Origin: Arthrobacter jinronghuae
Lineage (GTDB): Bacteria > Actinomycetota > Actinomycetes > Actinomycetales > Micrococcaceae
Direction: 5' to 3'
DNA length: 64,000 bases
NCBI RefSeq assembly: GCF_025244825.1
Contig: NZ_CP104263.1
Coordinates: 1,860,001-1,924,000, forward strand
Made by a program: the position numbers and the translations under genes. Below the pieces are notes generated by a model. It searched no databases and was not told the DNA's origin. It was given only the letters and a program-made list of their open reading frames with translations. Numbering within the stretch: the stretch's first letter is position 1; the number at the start of each line of letters is the position of its first letter. Shown piece by piece: positions 7,847 through 13,911 of the stretch.

Positions 7847-9853
7847 ATGACTGCCCCGCATGCGGCACGCAAGGGCGCGCGCAGGTTCCCCGACTGGCTG
7901 ATGATTGCCACGCTGGGATGCGGGGGCATAGTTGTCTCGCTCGAAAAAACGGCAGTGGTTCCGCTGCTGCCGGAATACCCCCGGATCTTCGGGGTCACCT
8001 CCGACGACGTGTCCTGGCTGGTCACCGTAACGCTGCTCTCCGCGGCGGTGGCAACGCCCATCGTCTCCCGGCTGGCGGACATGTACGGCAAACGCCGGAT
8101 GCTGCTGGTGGCCATGGCCCTGATGGTTGCCGGCGCCTTCACGGCCTCCATCGGCGGGACTTTCGCGTGGGCCCTGGTGGGCCGCGGGCTGCAGGGTTTC
8201 GCCGGTGCGGTCATACCGGTGGGGATCAGCATCCTCCGGGATGCCCTGCCGCAGAAGAAGATCGCCGGCGCCGTGTCACTGATGAGTGCCAGCTTCGGCA
8301 TCGGCAGCGCCTTAGGCCTGCCCCTTGCCGGGCTGGTCTATGAGCGGTTGGGCTGGCAGGGCACCTTTTGGGTAGTGGGCGTGATCGGCGCGGTGCTGAT
8401 TGCCGCCGTCGTCGTCTTCGTCCCGGAGTCGAAGGTCCGCAGTCCGGCACCGTTTGACTACGTCGGGGCCGTGCTGCTGTCGGCGGCCATGACCGCCGTA
8501 TTGCTGGCCATTACCAAGGGCGGGGTCTGGGGCTGGACCAGTTATCCGGTCCTGGGCCTTTTTGCCGCCGCCGCCGTCTGCTTCGCACTCTGGTTTCCGG
8601 CGGAGCTGCGCAACGGACAGCCCCTGGTGGACCTGCGGACGTCTACCCGCCGTCCGGTTCTGCTCACCAACATCGGGGCCGTTCTAGTGGGCTTCTCCAT
8701 GTACGCGAACATGCTGGTCACTACGCAGCAGCTGCAGCTCTCGAAGGAAACCGGCTACGGGTTCGGGCTGAGCGTGCTGACGGCCGGGCTCACCATGATC
8801 CCGTCAGGGCTGGCGATGGTGGCGGTTGCCCCGGTTTCGGCGCGCATCACCAACACCTACGGAGCAAAGGTCACCCTGGTGACCGGCTGCGCCGTTATGG
8901 CTGCGGGGTATCTGGCACGCGTCCTCTTTGTACAGACGGTTCCGGAAATCATCACCGGGGCCGTGATTGTGTCGGTCGGCACGGCAATCTCCATGGCCGC
9001 CATGCCCACCATCATCATGAGCAACGTCCCACTGACCGACACTGCGGCGGCCAACGGCCTCAACACCCTGCTCCGGTCCGTAGGCACCTCCACCTGCAGC
9101 GCAGCAGTGGCCACTATCCTGGCCTCGCTGACAATAAGCACCGGCGGCAGCACATTCCCCGCACTGGACGCGTTCCGGACCATCTTCGTTCTGGCAGGCC
9201 TGGCCGCCCTGGCCGCCACCGGCGTCGCCTGTCTGATTCCCCGGTCCCGCCGGCATGAGGCCACGCATCCGGACCTGCATGCCGTTGCGGGACAGGGGCA
9301 GCCGCAGCCGGAGGAAAAGCGGGAGCTCATGGTCCGCGGACGGCTGCTGTCGGCCGCGGACGGCAGGCCCGTGGGCCGGGGGACCGTCACTGTGCTGGAC
9401 AGCGCGGGCGGGCCGGTGGACTGGGACCGCGCGGACCAGGACGGCGGTTATGCCGTCCTGCTCCCCGGCGACGGCCAATACGTCATGGTCGCGAGCCAGG
9501 CCCGCTGGCTGCCGGTTTCGGAGGTACTGGCCATCCGGGGCACGGCCGTACACCACGACATCCACTTCCGCCGGCAACTGGCCCTCACCGGACGGATCCG
9601 GCATGCCGGCCGTGCCGTCGCGGATGCGCTGGTGATTCTGGTCCGGCCGGGTGGAGAGGTATCTGCCTCGGCCCGCTCGGACAGCAGAGGCAACTACGAA
9701 CTGCCCCTGCCCGGACCCGGCGAGTATGTCCTCAGCATCATTGAACCGGACGCTCATACCACGCACACCCGGAGCGTGGTCCTGCCCGCACCGGACACCG
9801 TGATCGACGTCGAACTCGGAGGGCGTGAGCCCCGCACCGGCCTGAGGATCTGA
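7847..9853 (+). CDS. MFS drug exporter (DHA2-like) with a C-terminal double beta-sandwich-like extension
   Basis: A 668-residue protein. Residues 1-480 form a proton-coupled major facilitator of the 14-helix DHA2 type, with RLADMYGKRRMLL as the loop 2-3 motif A and VGRGLQGFAGAVIPVG typical of drug exporters. Residues about 493-668 are hydrophilic and hold two related units (about 493-577 and 580-668), each resembling carboxypeptidase-regulatory-like domains (VRGRLLSAADGRPVGRGTV and LTGRIRHAGRAVADALVIL, then DGGYAVLLPGDGQYVMVA and RGNYELPLPGPGEYVLSI). With 14 helices the tail would face the cytoplasm. The substrate is unknown. The gene follows hsp20 by 32 bases and starts at an ATG with GAAGGACC upstream. 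Confidence 0.88.
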   Translation: MTAPHAARKGARRFPDWLMIATLGCGGIVVSLEKTAVVPLLPEYPRIFGVTSDDVSWLVTVTLLSAAVATPIVSRLADMYGKRRMLLVAMALMVAGAFTASIGGTFAWALVGRGLQGFAGAVIPVGISILRDALPQKKIAGAVSLMSASFGIGSALGLPLAGLVYERLGWQGTFWVVGVIGAVLIAAVVVFVPESKVRSPAPFDYVGAVLLSAAMTAVLLAITKGGVWGWTSYPVLGLFAAAAVCFALWFPAELRNGQPLVDLRTSTRRPVLLTNIGAVLVGFSMYANMLVTTQQLQLSKETGYGFGLSVLTAGLTMIPSGLAMVAVAPVSARITNTYGAKVTLVTGCAVMAAGYLARVLFVQTVPEIITGAVIVSVGTAISMAAMPTIIMSNVPLTDTAAANGLNTLLRSVGTSTCSAAVATILASLTISTGGSTFPALDAFRTIFVLAGLAALAATGVACLIPRSRRHEATHPDLHAVAGQGQPQPEEKRELMVRGRLLSAADGRPVGRGTVTVLDSAGGPVDWDRADQDGGYAVLLPGDGQYVMVASQARWLPVSEVLAIRGTAVHHDIHFRRQLALTGRIRHAGRAVADALVILVRPGGEVSASARSDSRGNYELPLPGPGEYVLSIIEPDAHTTHTRSVVLPAPDTVIDVELGGREPRTGLRI

Positions 9854-10019
9854 CCCTGGCCGCCCATCAGGGAGAGCAAGGGCACATCCGCCGCTTTGGT
9901 ACGCGCCTGTCCGAGCGCATACGATCAATCTGGCGTAAAGCGGGCGTCGGCAGCGAAACACGTGCCGAGGGATGTCCCGCTGCGCGGATTCTTTCACTCG
10001 TCTTTAGTTAGGGTATGCG
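9854..10019 (+). promoter_or_regulatory. Upstream region of pit with imperfect hairpin and -10-like TAGGGT
   Basis: A TAGGGT hexamer at 10009-10014 ends five bases before the pit GTG start, close to the leaderless spacing seen elsewhere in this window but one base short. Upstream, 9939-9981 can fold: AGCGGG (9939-9944) pairs with CCCGCT (9976-9981) and CGGCA (9948-9952) with TGCCG (9963-9967). This could end the MFS transcript or be a control element for phosphate transport; it lacks a T-tract. Confidence 0.35.
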
Positions 10020-11294
10020 GTGGACCTCACCCTTATGGTCGCGCTGGTGATCGCGCTAGCACTATTCTTCGACTTCACCAACGGCTTTCATGACACCGCC
10101 AACGCGATGGCTACCCCCATCGCCACCGGCGCCATCAAGCCAAAAACCGCCGTCGCTCTGGCGGCCGTGCTCAACCTGGTAGGTGCTTTCCTCTCAACGG
10201 AGGTAGCCAAAACCATCTCCGGCGGACTCATCAAGGAAGGTGAGGGCGGGATCCAGATAACCCCGGTCATGATCTTCGCCGGCCTGATGGGTGCAGTCAT
10301 CTGGAACCTGATCACCTGGCTGCGGGGACTGCCCAGCAGTTCCTCCCACGCCCTGTTCGGCGGCCTCATCGGTGCCGCCATAGTCGGTGCGGGATTCGGT
10401 TCGGTGGATTACTCCGTGCTGATGTCCAAGGTTGTCCTGCCGGCGCTGATCGCTCCGTGCATCGCCCTGTTCGTGGCCTACCTCGCCACCAAGCTGGCGT
10501 ACCGGATCACCCGCCGGCATGATCCCGATTCGGGCAACAAGCTGCCCCGCAAGCGCGGCGGCTTCCGCTACGCCCAGATCTTCTCCTCCTCCCTTGTCGC
10601 CCTGGCTCACGGCACCAACGACGCCCAGAAGACCATGGGTGTGATCACCCTTGTCCTCGTTGCCGGCGGCCTGCAGACTTCCGGAACCGGCCCCGAGTTC
10701 TGGGTGGTCGCAGCCTGTGCCATTGCCATTGCCGCCGGAACCTACGCCGGTGGCTGGCGCATCATCCGCACCATGGGAACCGGCCTGACCGAGGTCAAGC
10801 CGGCACAGGGCTTTGCTGCCGAAACCAGTACGGCCGCTGCCATCCTGGCGTCGTCCCACCTGGGCTTCGCACTGTCCACCACACAGGTTGCCTCCGGCTC
10901 CGTCATCGGTTCGGGCCTGGGCCGCAAGGGCGCCGAGGTCCGCTGGGGCACCGCGGGTAAGGTCGGCGCCGGCTGGCTCCTCACGCTTCCCGCCGCCGCC
11001 GTTATGGGTGCCATCGCGGCGCTCATCGCGTCCCTGGGCACTGCAGGTGTGGTTGCAATCTCCATCCTTGGCACCCTCACCATCCTGGGCATCTTCCTGT
11101 GGTCCCGCCGCAGCCCGGTCAACCACGACAACGCCGTAAGCGACATTGAAAATGCCGGCGAAGTAGTCCGCATCAAGAAGCGCCGCGGCAAGAACAACCG
11201 CAAGGGCAAGAACGGCAGCACCGGCAAGAACAACAACTCCGGTAAGGGCGGAAACACCGCTGCCGGGGTCAAGGTCAAGGAAGGTTCCAAATGA
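10020..11294 (+). CDS. pit: Low-affinity inorganic phosphate transporter, PiT family
   Basis: A 424-residue integral membrane symporter for phosphate (probably as metal-phosphate) with about 10 helices. The duplicated PiT signatures are clear: FTNGFHDTANAMATPIATGA at the N-terminus and ALAHGTNDAQKTMGV in the second half. The last 40 or so residues are a Lys/Gly/Asn-rich, low-complexity cytoplasmic tail (KKRRGKNNRKGKN and on), which is longer and more basic than in many PiT proteins. The GTG at 10020 is used because it gives the expected N-terminus; an in-frame ATG five codons later is the alternative. The next gene overlaps by four bases (ATGA). Confidence 0.92.
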   Translation: MDLTLMVALVIALALFFDFTNGFHDTANAMATPIATGAIKPKTAVALAAVLNLVGAFLSTEVAKTISGGLIKEGEGGIQITPVMIFAGLMGAVIWNLITWLRGLPSSSSHALFGGLIGAAIVGAGFGSVDYSVLMSKVVLPALIAPCIALFVAYLATKLAYRITRRHDPDSGNKLPRKRGGFRYAQIFSSSLVALAHGTNDAQKTMGVITLVLVAGGLQTSGTGPEFWVVAACAIAIAAGTYAGGWRIIRTMGTGLTEVKPAQGFAAETSTAAAILASSHLGFALSTTQVASGSVIGSGLGRKGAEVRWGTAGKVGAGWLLTLPAAAVMGAIAALIASLGTAGVVAISILGTLTILGIFLWSRRSPVNHDNAVSDIENAGEVVRIKKRRGKNNRKGKNGSTGKNNNSGKGGNTAAGVKVKEGSK

Positions 11295-11533
11295 ACATCC
11301 ACTGGATGGACTACCTGACGGTTTTCGGCGTCACGCTCCTCGCCGCGCTGACCGTGGTCTGCATCTATTCGTTCGGGGTTCGCCTGTACGCGGTCTCGCT
11401 CGATGCGGAGACCGGCTCCACCCCGCGCAACCGCGTTGCCCTGGCGAAGGCAGGGGCGTTCGCCTGCTTCGCGCTCAGCGCTGTAGCCGTACTGTTCGGT
11501 ATCTACCTGATCGTTCCCGCGCTGCACGGCTAA
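11291..11533 (+). CDS. Small two-helix membrane protein, pit partner, unknown function
   Basis: An 80-residue protein with two predicted transmembrane helices (about 8-28 and 53-75) separated by a loop containing YAVSLDAETGSTPRN. I do not recognise a named family. The ATG overlaps the pit stop codon by four bases, so translation is coupled, which points to an accessory or stabilising role for the phosphate transporter. It is followed directly by a strong terminator, so the operon is just these two genes. Confidence 0.75.
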   Translation: MNIHWMDYLTVFGVTLLAALTVVCIYSFGVRLYAVSLDAETGSTPRNRVALAKAGAFACFALSAVAVLFGIYLIVPALHG

Positions 11534-11549
11534 TACTTCAGCACCACAG

Positions 11550-11587
11550 AAAAGGCCCGCAGGATCAGTTGATCCTGCGGGCCTTTT
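11550..11587. terminator. Bidirectional rho-independent terminator
   Basis: A perfect 18-bp inverted repeat (11550-11567 with 11570-11587), starting AAAAGGCCCGC on the left arm and ending GCGGGCCTTTT on the right. The A-run on one side and T-run on the other allow it to work in both directions. It separates the convergent pit operon and ene-reductase gene. Confidence 0.93.
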
Positions 11588-11600
11588 ACGTTGGCGGTGC

Positions 11601-12686
11601 TTAGTTCTGCGAAGCAGCCTCGTAGAACGGGTAATCCGTGTAGCCCTCGGGTCCAAAGGAGTAGAAGGTCGTCGCGTCAGGGGTGTTCAGCGGCAGGTCT
11701 TCCTGCCAGCGGCGCACCAGGTCCGGGTTGGCGATGGCGGGACGGCCAACGACGACGGCGTCGCCGAGCCCGTCGTCCATGATGGCCAGGGCTTCCTCGC
11801 GGGTGGTGAGGGGACCGAAGCCGGTGTTGAGCAGTACCTTGCCGCCGAAGCGGGTGCGGAGGGCCTGCACCAGCTCGCCGGCGGGATCACGGTGCAGGAT
11901 GCTCAGGTAGGCGAGGCCGAGCGGGGCGATGGCATCCAGCAGGGCGCCGTAGGTGGCAAGCACGTCCTCCGGGTCCATTTCCAGGCAGCCCTGGACATTG
12001 TGTTCGGGCGAAATACGCAGGCCCACCCGGTCGGCGCCGATCTCGGCCGCGACTGCCTGAAGCGTTTCGATGACGAACCGTGCACGGTTCTCCGGGCTTC
12101 CGCCGTAATTGTCCGTGCGCCGGTTAGCTACCGGAGAGAGGAATTCGTGCAGCAGGTAGCCGTTGGCTCCGTGCAGCTCCACGCCGTCGAACCCGGCGTC
12201 CACCGCTGCCCGGGACCCGCGCACGAAGTCCGCGGTCACGGAAGCCAGTTCCTCGGTTTCCAGTGCGCGCGGCACTGTGTAGGCCTGCTTGCCGTCATAT
12301 GTGTGGGACATGCCGTCCACGGCGATGGCACTCGGGGCTACCAGGTCGACGCCGCCGTTGATGTTCGGATGGGTCACCCGGCCGGCATGCATGACCTGCG
12401 CGACGATCCGGCCGCCGGCGTTATGCACGGCGTCGGTGACACTGCGCCAGCCTTCCAGCTGCTCGGGGTCCACGAGCCCGGGCTGTCCGGGGAATCCCTG
12501 CCCTTCACGGCTGGGATACGTTCCTTCGCTGACGATCAGGCCCAGCGAGGCGCGCTGGCTGTAGTGCTCAACCATCATCGGACCCGGGATGCCTTCGCGT
12601 CCGGCCCGCTGGCGGGTCAGCGGCGCCATCACGAGGCGGTTGGACAGTTCAAGGCTGCCGGCGGTCATCGGGGAAAACAGGCTCAC
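11601..12686 (-). CDS. Alkene (ene-) reductase, Old Yellow Enzyme family
   Basis: FMN-dependent, NAD(P)H-consuming reduction of activated C=C bonds or nitro compounds. The 361-residue TIM-barrel protein shows LVMAPLTRQRA at the N-terminus, the His-Asn substrate pair and surrounding block in VELHGANGYLLHEFLSP followed by RTDNYGGSPENRARF, and the phosphate-binding GDAVVVGRPAIANPDLV near the end. It most resembles NemA/xenobiotic reductase-type members; the physiological substrate cannot be told. I place the start at the GTG at 12686, because AGGAAG lies nine bases upstream and the protein then begins SLFSPMTAG as family members do. A longer frame upstream lacks family similarity. Confidence 0.9.
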   Translation of the reverse strand: MSLFSPMTAGSLELSNRLVMAPLTRQRAGREGIPGPMMVEHYSQRASLGLIVSEGTYPSREGQGFPGQPGLVDPEQLEGWRSVTDAVHNAGGRIVAQVMHAGRVTHPNINGGVDLVAPSAIAVDGMSHTYDGKQAYTVPRALETEELASVTADFVRGSRAAVDAGFDGVELHGANGYLLHEFLSPVANRRTDNYGGSPENRARFVIETLQAVAAEIGADRVGLRISPEHNVQGCLEMDPEDVLATYGALLDAIAPLGLAYLSILHRDPAGELVQALRTRFGGKVLLNTGFGPLTTREEALAIMDDGLGDAVVVGRPAIANPDLVRRWQEDLPLNTPDATTFYSFGPEGYTDYPFYEAASQN

Positions 12687-12846
12687 TAAGTAACTCTTCC
12701 TATAGGTCGCCGCTGACCTGCGCCCGCGTAGGCGGTGCTGACAGCGGCAGTGTGGTTCCGTAGGCGGCAACCCGGCGCCCCGCAAACCTATTCCTCGGGT
12801 GGCGCCGACTGTGGCGGAGCCCATACCTGTCTGACCATCGGCTGGC

Positions 12847-12852
12847 TACCAT
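12847..12852 (+). promoter_or_regulatory. Leaderless -10 (TACCAT) of DHFR-like gene
   Basis: TACCAT fits TANNNT and is followed by six bases and then the ATG at 12859, so transcription should begin at or next to the start codon. There is no ribosome-binding sequence in between. Confidence 0.55.
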
Positions 12853-12858
12853 GGCGGC

Positions 12859-13407
12859 ATGGTGAGGACTGTCTACTACGCCTCGATATCCCTTGACGGA
12901 TTCACCGCCGACAGTGCGCCCGGCGGCGAATCCGCCAAGGCGGAAAATGACCGGTTCCGGGTGGCCGAATCGCCGGCGAACGCCGGCGCCGTCGTGATGG
13001 GGGCGGGGACCTATGCCCGGCTGCAGCGGCAGGTCGGGGAGGGCGGCGCCGGCGCGTGGGACTGTCCGCCCGGGCCCGTCTGGGTCTACACGCATCACGA
13101 GTTTCCCGCGGTCCCCGGCGCGGACATCATGTTTGTCCGCGGTCCGGTGGGGGAATTCGCGGCGGACATCGCGGACTCGGCCAACGGTTCAGACGTGTGG
13201 CTGCGGGGCGCGGACCTGGCCGGCCAGTACCTGCATCACGGACTGCTGGACGAACTGCGCCTGATGGTGCATCCGGTCCTGCTCGGGCAGGGCCGTCCGC
13301 TGCTGCCCCTTGCCGCGGAACGGCCGGCGCTGCTGCTCAGCGCCCGCCGGTCCGCCGACGGCAGCATGCGGCTCTGTTACGGATTCGGTGCAACTGAAGA
13401 GCCCTAG
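12859..13407 (+). CDS. Dihydrofolate reductase/RibD C-terminal-like protein
   Basis: A 182-residue protein of the RibD C-terminal/DHFR-like superfamily (VYYASISLDGFTA at the N-terminus, AGAVVMGAGTYARL, and HGLLDELRLMVHPVLLGQGRPLLP near the end). Such stand-alone proteins are likely NADPH-binding reductases, but few have known substrates, and this one lacks the deaminase domain of true RibD. It is transcribed away from the ene-reductase from a 172-base divergent region. Its stop shares a CTAG palindrome with the stop of the convergent thioesterase gene. Confidence 0.85.
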   Translation: MVRTVYYASISLDGFTADSAPGGESAKAENDRFRVAESPANAGAVVMGAGTYARLQRQVGEGGAGAWDCPPGPVWVYTHHEFPAVPGADIMFVRGPVGEFAADIADSANGSDVWLRGADLAGQYLHHGLLDELRLMVHPVLLGQGRPLLPLAAERPALLLSARRSADGSMRLCYGFGATEEP

Positions 13408-13892
13408 CGGGACTCGCGGATCATGTTCGTGATGCGGGCCGTGGACAGCCTGCGGCCCTCCTCATCGGTCATGACCACTTCGTGCGTGGTGAGGGTGTTG
13501 CCCAGATGCACGGCGGTGGCCGTTCCGGTGACCAGCCCCGAGGACACGGACCGGTGGTGCGTGGCACCGATTTCTATCCCGACGGCGTGCCGCCCGGGTC
13601 CGGCATGGATACCGGCTCCGAAGGAGCCGAGGGTCTCCGCGAGGACAAGGTGCGCGCCGCCGTGCAGGATGCCCGCCACCTGTTCGTTGCCCTCGACCGG
13701 CATGGTGGCCACCAGCCGGTCCGCTGACATCTCGAGGAAGCGGATGCCCAGCTTCGCCACCAGCCGGCCCACGCCGTGCGCAGCCAGCCAGTCATGCATC
13801 TCCTCCGGGACACCGGCGTCGATAAGTTCCTGCTTGTGGGGGTTGGTGTCCGCCTGACGGCCGGCAGGGCCCGGCGTGAAAATCTCGCTCAT
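13404..13892 (-). CDS. PaaI-type hotdog-fold thioesterase
   Basis: A 162-residue hotdog-fold acyl-CoA thioesterase of the PaaI/YdiI group. The active-site helix region reads QVAGILHGGAHLVLAETLGS, containing the conserved HGG and the downstream Glu; the beta-strand GIEIGATHHRSVSSGLVTGTA is also typical. Menaquinone-pathway DHNA-CoA thioesterases and general acyl-CoA thioesterases share this pattern, so the substrate is open. I place the start at the ATG at 13892 (MSEIFTPG); the frame runs further upstream but would invade polA. Upstream there is no ribosome site but an AAGCCT -10-like hexamer seven bases before the ATG. Confidence 0.85.
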   Translation of the reverse strand: MSEIFTPGPAGRQADTNPHKQELIDAGVPEEMHDWLAAHGVGRLVAKLGIRFLEMSADRLVATMPVEGNEQVAGILHGGAHLVLAETLGSFGAGIHAGPGRHAVGIEIGATHHRSVSSGLVTGTATAVHLGNTLTTHEVVMTDEEGRRLSTARITNMIRESR

Positions 13893-13898
13893 GGCAAC

Positions 13899-13905
13899 TA
13901 GGCTT
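13899..13905. promoter_or_regulatory. Putative symmetric bidirectional leaderless promoter (thioesterase / polA)
   Basis: On the plus strand TAGGCT (13899-13904) lies seven bases before the polA GTG at 13912. On the minus strand AAGCCT (13905-13900) lies seven bases before the thioesterase ATG at 13892. The two -10 elements overlap in five positions and both place a transcription start at the start codon. The gap between the two start codons is only 19 bases, so there is no space for separate promoters. Confidence 0.55.
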
Positions 13906-13911
13906 GCATTT

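Noticed and set aside
12687-12824. N-terminal extension of 46 codons on the ene-reductase frame
   Set aside because: No family similarity, and the GTG at 12686 has a good ribosome site; the extension covers the divergent promoter region.
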